A DNA stretch of 64,000 bases from Candidatus Latescibacterota bacterium (GTDB lineage Bacteria > Krumholzibacteriota > Krumholzibacteriia > WVZY01). The stretch is taken from the NCBI GenBank assembly GCA_011772205.1, contig WVZY01000022.1, forward strand, positions 305,442-369,441. Direction: 5' to 3'. Below the pieces are notes generated by a model. The model did not search any database, was not told the origin of the DNA, and worked only from the letters and a program-made list of their open reading frames with translations. The translations under genes were made by a program, and so were the position numbers. This document shows, one piece after another, positions 24,660-33,231 of the stretch; positions within the stretch are counted from its first letter, which is position 1; each line of letters opens with the position of its first letter.

Positions 24660-25809
24660 CTTTTACTCCGATCCAGTAGACCTCTTCTTCGGGGTATTCG
24701 AGGCGATCAGCGATGTCCAGGATTTCATTGATCACATCGGGCGTGATATCACGGCCGCCGATACCGGCGATAAAACCGAAAATGGGAATCTGTTTTCTCA
24801 TGTTCCAAAGCGCCGCTTTGACTTCCTGCGCCCAGATGCCGCCGATGCTGAAGCCGATATTTCGATCGATCACGACGACCTTCTTCCTGTTCCCCAAGAC
24901 ACGCCGTACATCCTCGATCGGAAACGGTCTGAACAGCCGCATTTTCAGCAATCCGAGTTTCCTTCCTTTATCCCTCCAGGCATCCACCACCGCCCGGGCC
25001 GTGCTCGTCACCGTCCCTGATGTAACCAGAATTGTGTCGGCTCCCTCGGTCCGGTATTCTTCTATGATCCCGTAAGACCGTCCATATATCTTTTCGAACT
25101 CTTCGTCTGCTTCCTTCGCCACATCGAGTGCTCGCAGGGTGTCTTTGTTGATCTTGTACCGGAGCTCGTAATAGGAGTCTGGGGAGGTGAGGTTTCCAAA
25201 CGCCATCGGATTATCGGGCGTGAGATAATCCACCGGCTTGAACGGCGGGAGAAATTTTGCTCCCTCCTCGGGACCGAACACTTCGACGATCTCCGATGTG
25301 TGCGACAGGAAAAACGCATCGAGCACGATCATCGTTGGAAGCATCACCGTCTCACTCACCTTGAACGCAAGGAGAACGGTGTCGAACACCTCCTGGTTGC
25401 TTTCGCAGTAGTACTGGAGCAAACCTGTATCCCGCTGCGATAGCGAATCATTCTGATCCGTCCATATACTCCACGGAGGCCCAACGGCTCTGTTGATATT
25501 GCCCAGTACGATGGGCAGCCTTGCGCCCACAGCCCAGTGGAGGATTTCATGCATAAGGAGCAGTCCCTGAGAGGATGTCGCCGTAAAGGCTCTCGCCCCC
25601 GCTGCACTGGCCCCGACCACCGCGGCCATTGCCGAGTGCTCCGATTCGACTTTGATGAACTTCGCATCGAGCTCGCCGCTGGCACACATTTCGGAAAGTT
25701 TTTCGACAACTTGTGTCTGGGGCGTGATGGGATAAGCGGATACTACATCCACATTGGCCGCTTTTGCCCCATAAGATAGCGCGTGATTACCTTCGATTAC
25801 AATTTTCAT
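24631..25809 (-). CDS. porA: Pyruvate/2-oxoacid:ferredoxin oxidoreductase, alpha subunit
   Basis: Alpha subunit, about 392 residues. Family signatures are EGNHALSYGAKAANVDVVSAYPITPQTQVVEKLSEM, FIKVESEHSAMAAVVGASAAGARAFTATSSQGL and GLLLMHEILHWAVGARLPIVLGNINRAVGPPWSIWTDQND. A C-terminal transketolase-like domain follows (TILVTSGTVTSTARAVVDAWRDKGRKLGLLKMRLFRPFP). The track ORF begins at 25881, inside the upstream gene. The ATG at 25809 shares one base with that gene's TAA (TAATG) and gives the normal N-terminus, so I use it. The junction predicts coupled translation within the por operon. Confidence 0.94.
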   Translation of the reverse strand: MKIVIEGNHALSYGAKAANVDVVSAYPITPQTQVVEKLSEMCASGELDAKFIKVESEHSAMAAVVGASAAGARAFTATSSQGLLLMHEILHWAVGARLPIVLGNINRAVGPPWSIWTDQNDSLSQRDTGLLQYYCESNQEVFDTVLLAFKVSETVMLPTMIVLDAFFLSHTSEIVEVFGPEEGAKFLPPFKPVDYLTPDNPMAFGNLTSPDSYYELRYKINKDTLRALDVAKEADEEFEKIYGRSYGIIEEYRTEGADTILVTSGTVTSTARAVVDAWRDKGRKLGLLKMRLFRPFPIEDVRRVLGNRKKVVVIDRNIGFSIGGIWAQEVKAALWNMRKQIPIFGFIAGIGGRDITPDVINEILDIADRLEYPEEEVYWIGVKDGQISYSRR

Positions 25810-27482
25810 TATTTCCCCTCGCTCTCGACCGAGAGGCATCCGCGTGGGCATTCCTGTACGCAGATCAAGCACCCCTTGCAAAAATCATAGTCAATTGTAT
25901 AAACGCCTTCCTCCCTTTGGATGGCGACATCAGGACAGAACACCCAGCAATTGTCGCATCCATCGCAAACGCCGCAGCTGTAGCAGCGCTTGAGCTCCTC
26001 CTGAACCTCCTCGCAGGTGAGGCCGAGGTTCACCTCGGCAAACCGATTGTTGCCGTGGGTTCCTTCGGACCGCGGCATTGTCGCTCGTCGTTTGTGGAGA
26101 AAGTAGGCTGTGTTCACATCCGCGATTGCAACAACCTTTTTTTCCGTTTTAGGATTGAAAATACCGCCCTGGATTTCTGTGGCGATCAGTTCAGCCGCCC
26201 CCCTTCCACGCGCGACGGCATTTACCACCGTGGCCGCGCCGGAGACGATGTCACCACCAGCGAAGACTTTTTCGTGGGATGTTCTGCCATACTCATCCGC
26301 AACGATAAGGCCGTAATTGAGGGATACAACCGATTGGAAGCACTCCGCATCCGGCATCTCCCCCGCGGCGACGAGCAGGCTGTCCGTTTTCAGCGCAAAA
26401 TAGGCTCCCTCTTTCGGGATGGGCCGCCTCCTGCCCGACTCGTCCGGCTCACCGAGTTGCATCTCCTGGCACTTGATCTCCTTCAGGTTTCCGTTACTCG
26501 TGATGATCCCGACAGGCGTTGCCAGGAACCTGATTGTCACTCCCTCCTCGATCGCTTCCTCCACTTCGTCCTCGATCGCCGGCATTTCCGCCCGTGTTCT
26601 CCGATAGAGCACGGTAACTTCCGCACCCATTCGCAGCGCACTCCTCGCAACATCCATGGCCGTATTACCGCCGCCCACCACAACGACCCTCTTGCCGATT
26701 TCAACCGGTTTCCCTGAGTTCATTGCTTCCAAGAACTCGAGACCAGCCATCACGCCGTTCGCTTCTTCATTCTCAAGACCTAGTCTGCGGCTCCGCTGCA
26801 AACCGACACCGATAAAATAGGCCGAGTATTCTGCCAGATCCTCCATCGTGATATCTTTTCCAACGAACGTGTTGGTCTTTACGTCGATGCCGAGATCGAC
26901 GATTCTTTCTATCTCCGCATCGAGGACGTCCTTGGGGAGCCGGTATTCGGGGATGCCGTAACGAAGAACGCCGCCCAAGTTACCTTTCGCCTCGAAAATC
27001 GTTACGGGGTAGCCCCGCTTGGCGAGAAAATACGCGCAGCTCAAGCCTGCCGGGCCGCCTCCGACGATCGCAATTTTATCGTCGAACCGTTCCTTGGGAA
27101 GTTCCTCCTTCAATTTTTGCTCAATAGCATAGTCCCCCAAGAATCGTTCGATGGCAGGTATGAAGACCGACCCATCGAATTCCTTCCGCATGCAGTTGTC
27201 CATGCACGGGTGGTAGCACACCCTTCCGCAAACCGCCGGGAAAGGATTGTTTTGCCATATGAGACGGACGGCTTCTTCGTAGCGCTCCCCCTTCGCCAAT
27301 TCGATATAGCCTTGTATGTTCTCCCCCGCTGGGCAGCCAGCAATGCAAGGCGAGGTTTTTGGATCATAGTACGGCTTGACATTGCGCCAGCTTCCCGTTT
27401 TGTTCCAGCGCATGTCGGTGGCCGAGACAGCGGATAGGGGCATCTCTTTTTCGTCACGAAATGTCTTTTTCTGATCGCTCAT
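25809..27482 (-). CDS. Fused GltD-like NAD(P) oxidoreductase + 2x[4Fe-4S] ferredoxin (PorD-like)
   Basis: A 557-residue fusion. Residues about 40-110 carry a Cys-rich GltD-type N-terminal Fe-S helical domain (SPCIAGCPAGENIQGY; VCGRVCYHPCMDNCMRKEFDG). Next come an FAD-binding Rossmann fold (KIAIVGGGPAGLSCAYFLAKRGYPVTIFEA) and an NAD(P)-binding fold (RVVVVGGGNTAMDVARSALRMGAEVTVLYRR). The C-terminal 80 residues are a dicluster ferredoxin, CYSCGVCDGCDNCWVFCP and CKGCLICVQECP, matching the PorD delta subunit. It lies between porG and porA. I infer that it links pyruvate oxidation to NAD(P)H through its own ferredoxin, like NfnB/GltD-type modules. The direction of electron flow is unknown. Confidence 0.88.
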   Translation of the reverse strand: MSDQKKTFRDEKEMPLSAVSATDMRWNKTGSWRNVKPYYDPKTSPCIAGCPAGENIQGYIELAKGERYEEAVRLIWQNNPFPAVCGRVCYHPCMDNCMRKEFDGSVFIPAIERFLGDYAIEQKLKEELPKERFDDKIAIVGGGPAGLSCAYFLAKRGYPVTIFEAKGNLGGVLRYGIPEYRLPKDVLDAEIERIVDLGIDVKTNTFVGKDITMEDLAEYSAYFIGVGLQRSRRLGLENEEANGVMAGLEFLEAMNSGKPVEIGKRVVVVGGGNTAMDVARSALRMGAEVTVLYRRTRAEMPAIEDEVEEAIEEGVTIRFLATPVGIITSNGNLKEIKCQEMQLGEPDESGRRRPIPKEGAYFALKTDSLLVAAGEMPDAECFQSVVSLNYGLIVADEYGRTSHEKVFAGGDIVSGAATVVNAVARGRGAAELIATEIQGGIFNPKTEKKVVAIADVNTAYFLHKRRATMPRSEGTHGNNRFAEVNLGLTCEEVQEELKRCYSCGVCDGCDNCWVFCPDVAIQREEGVYTIDYDFCKGCLICVQECPRGCLSVESEGK

Positions 27483-27525
27483 ACTGATTCCCCCGGACGA
27501 TGCCCGCGGGTTGAACCGATGGGAT

Positions 27526-28092
27526 TCATGCCTTCATTGCGTTGCTGATTCGTGTCTCGTTAAAAGCGTCGATCGCCGCCTGCTTGTTCCCCTCAGGGTT
27601 GAAGGGAACGGATTCCGCAATTGCCTCGAGAACAGCTTTCAATCCCACCAGCCCGGTTGCTCTGGAAAAGGCTCCGAGGATCGCCGTGTTGACGATGGGT
27701 GCAGATCGGCTGCCGAGGCGATGCCGCCAGGCGATTTCATTGGCGTCAACGATGGCGAGTCGGTAGACTTCGCTGTAGGAGAAGTCTTCGGCATTGGCAT
27801 GGGAGTTAATGACGATCCAGCCGCCCTTTTTTAAGCCCGCCGCGACATCGATGGTCTCGGTGAGCGCATGATCGAGGACAATCAGATGGTCCGGCTCATA
27901 TATCTCGCACCGCAACCGGATCGGCTCGGAATCGAAACGGGTAAAGGCGACCACAGGCGCACCCCGCCGTTCAACGCCGAACGCCGGGAACGCTTGAACA
28001 AACCTGCCTTCTTTGAAAAGAGCGGCGGCCAGAACTTTCGAGGCGACAACAGCGCCTTGACCGCCTCTTCCGTGGGTTCGAATCTCTACCAA
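27526..28092 (-). CDS. porG: Pyruvate/2-oxoacid:ferredoxin oxidoreductase, gamma subunit
   Basis: A 188-residue gamma subunit (POR domain). The N-terminus VEIRTHGRGGQGAVVASKVLAAALFKEGRFVQAFPAFGVERRGAPVVAFTRF is diagnostic, and EPDHLIVLDHALTETIDV follows. It has no cofactor of its own and bridges the alpha/beta core. The start is TTG at 28092 with GGAGTAA 6 nt upstream. It is the first gene of the operon porG - GltD/PorD fusion - porA - porB. A sigma-70-like promoter lies about 90 nt upstream and is listed separately. Confidence 0.93.
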   Translation of the reverse strand: MVEIRTHGRGGQGAVVASKVLAAALFKEGRFVQAFPAFGVERRGAPVVAFTRFDSEPIRLRCEIYEPDHLIVLDHALTETIDVAAGLKKGGWIVINSHANAEDFSYSEVYRLAIVDANEIAWRHRLGSRSAPIVNTAILGAFSRATGLVGLKAVLEAIAESVPFNPEGNKQAAIDAFNETRISNAMKA

Positions 28093-28182
28093 AAGTGTTA
28101 CTCCGTTCTCGAGACGTGAAACGCTCCGCTAGACAAAGCCTTGAGGGTGGGAGGCACTCGGCGCGCGCCGATCGCCTATTCC

Positions 28183-28211
28183 ACAATAAGATATGTGCGA
28201 TAAACCGTCAA
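28183..28211 (-). promoter_or_regulatory. Predicted promoter of the por operon
   Basis: TTGACG (28211-28206) and TATTGT (28188-28183) are 17 nt apart on the minus strand, giving a leader of about 85 nt to porG. Just upstream of the -35 box an inverted repeat GAAACGA (28234-28240) / TCGTTTC (28251-28257) could be an operator. Confidence 0.6.
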
Positions 28212-28768
28212 CGACGAAATCCCTTTGTAGAAAGAAACGATAGGCGTTTCTCGTTTCAGAAGCAGTAAGGCAAAATCAATTCTTTTAAAGCCGAAAATCG
28301 TCCATAAGATATAAGACGCAGGTGAAACGCTCCTCGTGCAAAACCGTCAGACTCGGGCCGAGCATGTGATCCAAGCCAGGTATCGGAAAAGTGCGTCATC
28401 GCCGGTGGTTTTGAACGATGAATTGCTACCTTCTTGGCGTCGGCGTGGTTGTGGTAAACAACCCCACACCGGCTTCGATCTGGCTTTGAGGCATTAATGA
28501 TAACCATGGAAAATCCGTTGACCCCCAGATAGTGAAGGGGTACGCTAGCGCTGATTCATCGGCACAAGTCAGTCCAGACGATTTCTTTCTTTCCTGATAC
28601 CGAAAGGAATCAATTCAACCGTTCTTCGTTACGCAATATTTCGAGCATGCGCAGGAATTTGGGCGTGCTAATGCGCGCCTAAGTGGGACGATCTAAATCA
28701 GTATCCGGTTCTGGCGGCGCTCATTAAAGTCCAGAGAATTCAACCGATTTTTTAAGAAGCAGGCAATC
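28212..28768. other. Divergent intergenic region between porG and the Na/Pi transporter
   Basis: About 560 nt without a gene I can support. It contains the GAAACGA/TCGTTTC inverted repeat near 28234-28257 and a weak plus-strand promoter-like pair, TTGACC-17-TACGCT, near 28520. An 83-codon minus ORF (28256-28507) shows no family motif and no good start. I see nothing else defined in it; an unrecognised small RNA is possible. Confidence 0.4.
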
Positions 28769-29869
28769 GTGGTCGACCATATCAGACTTCGCCCAGGTCT
28801 CCATCCCATCGCGCGGTTGGTGTTTCTGCTGTTGCTCCTCTATATTTTCTTCGTCAGCATCTCGCTCCTGAGCGATTCTTTTAAATTCTTCGGCAAAGAC
28901 TTTGCCGGCCGCTTGCTCGAAACGACCTCCAATCCCTTCGTTGCCCTGTTCATTGGAATCCTTGCAACGAGCCTGGTTCAGAGTTCATCGACCGTGACAT
29001 CGATGACGGTGGGACTTGTGGCGGGAGGCGCGCTCCACATTAGTCACGCCATACCCATTGTCATCGGCTCGAATATTGGAACGAGCGTGACGAATACTCT
29101 AGTATCAATTGGGCACATTGGCCGCCGGGATGAATTTCGAAGAGCATTTGCCGCGGCAACGGTGCATGATTTCTTCAACCTGATTTCGGTGATCATTATC
29201 TTTCCGCTCCAGATCACGACCAATTTTCTGGGAAGAAGTTCACAATTCATGGCGGATGTGCTTTATGAAGCCGGCGGCCTCAAATTCTTCAATCCATTGA
29301 AAGCAATTGTGAGCCCTTCTGTAAAGCTCATCACCAAACTCACATCTGAGTCCGGCATTTTAATGCTGATCATCGCCGCAGCGCTTCTTTTCCTCGCGCT
29401 CCGATATATTGTGGTCAATCTGAAAGCTCTCGTGATCGGCAAAATCGAATCGTTCTTCAACAAAACCTTGTTCAAGAACACGGCTACAGCTCTAATAGTT
29501 GGCCTATTCATTACCGTAATCGTCCAGAGCAGTTCTATCACGACATCGTTGGCCGTACCGCTCGTCGGCGCTGGCATCCTAACGTTGAGACAGATCTTCC
29601 CCTACACCCTGGGGGCGAATGTGGGAACGACGATCACTGCGATGCTGGCCGCCTTGGTAACGAACAATCTTGCCGCGGTTACCGTTGCGTTCGCTCATTT
29701 TTTATTCAACGTCTTTGGCATCATCTTTATCTGGCCAATCAAATTCTTGCCTATATATTTTGCGGAAACTCTTTCAAGATGGTCGCTAAAATCAAAGATG
29801 ATCCCGCTCTTATACATTGCGAGCGTATTCTTCGTTATCCCCATTATTTTGATCTTCATTGTGAGGTGA
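28769..29869 (+). CDS. Na+/phosphate cotransporter (NptA/PNaS family)
   Basis: A 366-residue inner-membrane transporter that imports phosphate with sodium. The inverted-repeat architecture is clear. The first half has ATSLVQSSSTVTSMTVGLVAGG and GSNIGTSVTNTL; the second has VIVQSSSITTSLAVPLVGAG and GANVGTTITAMLAAL. The paired QSSS motifs are the family hallmark. About eight hydrophobic helices are visible. The start is GTG 28769. The PhoU-like gene follows after 5 nt. In many bacteria NptA carries PhoU as a C-terminal domain; here the two are separate genes. Confidence 0.92.
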   Translation: MVDHIRLRPGLHPIARLVFLLLLLYIFFVSISLLSDSFKFFGKDFAGRLLETTSNPFVALFIGILATSLVQSSSTVTSMTVGLVAGGALHISHAIPIVIGSNIGTSVTNTLVSIGHIGRRDEFRRAFAAATVHDFFNLISVIIIFPLQITTNFLGRSSQFMADVLYEAGGLKFFNPLKAIVSPSVKLITKLTSESGILMLIIAAALLFLALRYIVVNLKALVIGKIESFFNKTLFKNTATALIVGLFITVIVQSSSITTSLAVPLVGAGILTLRQIFPYTLGANVGTTITAMLAALVTNNLAAVTVAFAHFLFNVFGIIFIWPIKFLPIYFAETLSRWSLKSKMIPLLYIASVFFVIPIILIFIVR

Positions 29870-29874
29870 TCCAA

Positions 29875-30564
29875 ATGTTCAAGTTCAAAGAATTGTACGA
29901 ACTATGGAGGTCCGATAATCTGCTCACACAGGCTCTCAACGACACCTATGCCATGCTGGAGAGCACTAATGAAATGTTTAGAGAATCGGTAAAATCACTA
30001 CGATTGAGTGATGACGGTGAGATGGGGATAGATGTGTTCGAGAAAGACCATATTGTAAACAAGTACGAACAAGAGGTTCGCCGCAAGGTCCTGAAACATC
30101 TGGTCATCACAGGGGGTGTGAATATCATACCGGGATTGATCCTGACCAGCATCGTTATTGATATCGAGCGCATCGGCGATTACACGAAGAATATTATGGA
30201 ACTCGCAGTCGCCCATCCTAAAAGACTGAGCTGCGGCAAATATGAGGAAGATATAAGGAGGATAGAGAAGGGGACGGAGAAGGTGTTCGAGAAGATTATT
30301 CCCGCCCTCAAAGAAACCGACAAAGATACGGCCAGACGGCTGATGAAGGAAGACTACGCTCTCGTAAGATTATGTGATGACATTGTGGCCGCTCTCATTA
30401 AAAACGAGGAACCCGCGCTCACTCGCTCCGATTTCGTTACGACAGCGTTGTACGTGAGGTACCTGAAAAGAATCATGGCGCATTTAATGAATGTTGCCTC
30501 AAGCGTAGTGAATCCATTCGAAGGGCTTGGATTCCGCGAGGATGAGGAATACGAGAGAAAATAG
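29875..30564 (+). CDS. PhoU-domain protein
   Basis: About 229 residues, all helical, with two PhoU-type three-helix repeats. FEKDHIVNKYEQEVRRKVLKHLVITGG and IVIDIERIGDYTKNIMELAVAH carry the (E/D)xxxD metal-binding pattern typical of PhoU. The second repeat includes KEDYALVRLCDDIVAALIKNEE and TTALYVRYLKRIMAHLMNVASSVV. The ATG at 29875 follows GAGGTGA, so I prefer it to the track's 29779, which lies inside the transporter. It probably regulates the transporter encoded just upstream, as the PhoU domain does in fused Na/Pi cotransporters. The tail is charged (GFREDEEYERK). Confidence 0.88.
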   Translation: MFKFKELYELWRSDNLLTQALNDTYAMLESTNEMFRESVKSLRLSDDGEMGIDVFEKDHIVNKYEQEVRRKVLKHLVITGGVNIIPGLILTSIVIDIERIGDYTKNIMELAVAHPKRLSCGKYEEDIRRIEKGTEKVFEKIIPALKETDKDTARRLMKEDYALVRLCDDIVAALIKNEEPALTRSDFVTTALYVRYLKRIMAHLMNVASSVVNPFEGLGFREDEEYERK

Positions 30565-30927
30565 CCTCCCTCATATACACACTGGAATACGTTCCGGGTC
30601 GAAACATTGCAGACTATCAACAAGGGCTTTCCCGTTTTCTTACCGCAGGACTTCGTAAGCTGGCGAGCCGTTCTCCGCTCGAGAATCTCCTTCTCAGAAC
30701 TCGGCTGATCCGGATCTTTCCACTTTTCCACAAGACTCGTGATTGATTTACTCGTAGTCGGTTACTTATTTCAAATAAATAACTTGTAAGCAGATCGATG
30801 GCCCCTCCACTCCGATCAGCAGGGAGTCCGCAACGGCGCCGGTGGACCCGCGAGGATTTCTTAGCCTTGCAAAGCTGGTTGGTATATAATTCTCAAACCT
30901 TGCACATCCCAATTCAGGAGGTCCACT
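30565..30927 (+). promoter_or_regulatory. Intergenic region with promoter and strong RBS for the GT4 gene
   Basis: The 363-nt gap has no gene. On the plus strand a perfect TATAAT (30885-30890) lies 37 nt before the next ATG; no good -35 box is at the right distance, with TTAGCC and TTGCAA as partial options. A strong Shine-Dalgarno sequence CAGGAGGT (30915-30922) precedes ATG 30928 at 5-6 nt. No terminator is visible after the PhoU gene. Confidence 0.5.
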
Positions 30928-33168
30928 ATGTTCCCAGCCGCCGACAAGATGCAGCGATTCCGGGGTATTGCCTTTGTCGGCAATTACCTACCCAGGGTAT
31001 GCGGCATTGCCACTTTCGCAACAGATCTCGCAGAGGCCATTGCTCAGCAAGCCGGCGCGAACCAGCCGGTGATTGCGATGGCAATGAACGACACGCTGGA
31101 TGGATACGCATATCCCGACATGGTGAAATTCGAGGTCCGCCAGGATTACCAGATTGATTATTCCAGAGCTGCGGACTTCCTGAATTTCAGCAGGATCGAT
31201 TTGGTTTGCTTGCAGCACGAGTACGGAATATTCGGCGGCGAATGGGGATCCAACGTACTCACCCTGCTCCGCGACCTCCATCGGCCGCTCGTAGTGACTT
31301 GCCACACCGTTGTGAAAGAGGCGGATCCGGTGCAGAGGGAAGTGTTTATAGAGATCGCCGCTTGTGCGGACAAGCTGGTAGTGATGAGTGAGCGAGCGTT
31401 CGAGCTTCTGGAAACGGTCTACAGGGTGCCGCGCGAAAGAATCGTGCACATTCCCCATGGCATCCATGATGTTCCATTTATTGACCCGAGCTATTATAAG
31501 GACAAGTTCGGTGTCGAAGGGCGTCAGGTGCTTCTCACATTCGGACTCCTCCACAAATACAAAGGCATCGAATACATGATCGAGGCGCTTCCCACAGTTG
31601 TCGAAAACCACCCCAAAACGATTTACCTTGTGCTTGGCGCCACTCATCCCACTGTGGTGGCCGAAGAAGGTGAAGCATACCGCTTGAAGCTTCAAAGGCG
31701 CGTTCGCGAACTGTCCCTCCAGGAAAATGTCCTTTTCCACCCCAGATTCGTGGATCTCGACGAGCTGCTCGAGTATCTCGGGGCGGCGGATATATGTGTG
31801 ATGCCCTATCTCAGACGTGAGCAGATAACGAGCGGCGCCCTCGCCTATGCCATGGGTTCGGGGAAAGCGGTCGTTTCCACACCGTTCTGGCACGCTGAAG
31901 AGCTTCTTGCCGACGGGCGCGGCCAACTCGTGCCGATGCGAGATACGGAATCGCTGGCAGAAGCGATTCTCGGGCTGCTCGACGATGAAGTGAAGGCAAG
32001 CACGATGAGGAAGAAAGCGTATACATACTGCCGCAGAATGGTTTGGCCCGTTGTAGCCCGGGCGTACCTGGAGCTGTTCGATGAAGTCCGAAGCCACGTG
32101 GCGCAAGTCGTGCCCACCGCGTCAGCAATGCGGAGGCCGATCGCTGCAACGAACCTCCCACTTCCCAGCCTGGATCACTTGATTCGTCTGAGCGATGATA
32201 CCGGGCCTTCCCACCACTCACTCCATACGGTTCCCGATTGGAGATATGGCTACAAGCTGGAAGATGCAGCAATCGCACTAGTAGCGAGTTCCAAATTTTT
32301 CGATATGTTTGGTGACGAGAAGGCACTCGGACTTGCTCAAACTTATCTGGCTCTTATCCAAATTCTAATTGGCGACGGGAGCGATATTGCAGAGGGGCTC
32401 GACTATACGAGACGCCGCATAAGGGAGGCATCCGAGGTATCTGTTGGAATGAGCGTCTGGGCTCTCGGTTACATGGTTGGCAATGGACCATCCCTGCTGG
32501 TAGCTGCAGCGAATGATCTTTTCCAGCAGCTCAAACAAAACGCGGCTCTGAGCGATCCCCGCGGGGTGGGGTACGCGATCCTGGGCGCTGCCAGCTACCT
32601 CAAGCGCTTTCCCGGGGCCTCAGCCGTTAGACGCTTCCTTGCAAGTCATGCGGACAAATTGGAGGTATTCTGCGGAGAGCAGGGTTGGATCGATCGTTGG
32701 AACAGTCCCGATTGGCCGGTGGCTGCACAGGCTTTGATAATGGCTTCCTCGATCTTGGGCAACGAAAGGATGCGCTCAAGGGCAAAATCGATGATTGTTG
32801 AGATGCGTGAAGTGACTCATAACGGAAAGCTGTTCTTGAGCCCGGGCAAGAACATCGAGGAAGAAGAACTCCCCACATCGGCCGCCACGTTTATCGAAGC
32901 TCTGGGTGCTGCGTTACAAATCGAACGCGATCCCGATTTGTTGATACCTATACGCGCAGCCGCAGATTGGTTTCTTGGATCCAACCGCAAGGGGGAATCG
33001 CTGTACGACTTTGCTACGGGCGGCTGCCACGATGCGATTACTGCAAGCGGCCTCAACCTCAACCAGGGCACCGAAGCGACCGTCTTCTGCTTGATCGCAT
33101 TCATCACGTTGCACCGACTGGCAGCTACCCAAGCCGCAAGTGAAAAAATGGATCCAACCAGCTTGTAA
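30928..33168 (+). CDS. GT4 glycosyltransferase with C-terminal alpha/alpha-barrel-like domain
   Basis: A 746-residue two-domain protein. Residues about 10-390 are a GT-B glycosyltransferase: IAFVGNYLPRVCGIATFATDLAEAI, LVCLQHEYGIFGGEWG, IPHGIHDVPF, LLTFGLLHKYKGIEYMIEALP and YLRREQITSGALAYAMGSGKAVVSTPFWHAEELL. Residues about 410-740 are all-helical. They end in ADWFLGSNRKGESLYDFATGGCHDAITASGLNLNQGTEATVFCLIAF, which resembles the (alpha/alpha)6 helical domains found attached to some GT4 proteins next to GH130 genes. The gene converges on a GT/GH130 fusion 63 nt away, so a joint role in making or recycling a mannoside is likely. Donor and product are unknown. Confidence 0.85.
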   Translation: MFPAADKMQRFRGIAFVGNYLPRVCGIATFATDLAEAIAQQAGANQPVIAMAMNDTLDGYAYPDMVKFEVRQDYQIDYSRAADFLNFSRIDLVCLQHEYGIFGGEWGSNVLTLLRDLHRPLVVTCHTVVKEADPVQREVFIEIAACADKLVVMSERAFELLETVYRVPRERIVHIPHGIHDVPFIDPSYYKDKFGVEGRQVLLTFGLLHKYKGIEYMIEALPTVVENHPKTIYLVLGATHPTVVAEEGEAYRLKLQRRVRELSLQENVLFHPRFVDLDELLEYLGAADICVMPYLRREQITSGALAYAMGSGKAVVSTPFWHAEELLADGRGQLVPMRDTESLAEAILGLLDDEVKASTMRKKAYTYCRRMVWPVVARAYLELFDEVRSHVAQVVPTASAMRRPIAATNLPLPSLDHLIRLSDDTGPSHHSLHTVPDWRYGYKLEDAAIALVASSKFFDMFGDEKALGLAQTYLALIQILIGDGSDIAEGLDYTRRRIREASEVSVGMSVWALGYMVGNGPSLLVAAANDLFQQLKQNAALSDPRGVGYAILGAASYLKRFPGASAVRRFLASHADKLEVFCGEQGWIDRWNSPDWPVAAQALIMASSILGNERMRSRAKSMIVEMREVTHNGKLFLSPGKNIEEEELPTSAATFIEALGAALQIERDPDLLIPIRAAADWFLGSNRKGESLYDFATGGCHDAITASGLNLNQGTEATVFCLIAFITLHRLAATQAASEKMDPTSL

Positions 33169-33231
33169 TTGCGGGCGTCGCTTTTACAATCGGACTTTCT
33201 TTATGGAAATGTGAGTGGCGGGAAACCTGGC

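Noticed and set aside
28256-28507. 83-codon minus-strand ORF in the por/NptA divergent region
   Set aside because: No recognisable motif, no good ribosome-binding site, and it covers regulatory DNA; I treat it as chance.
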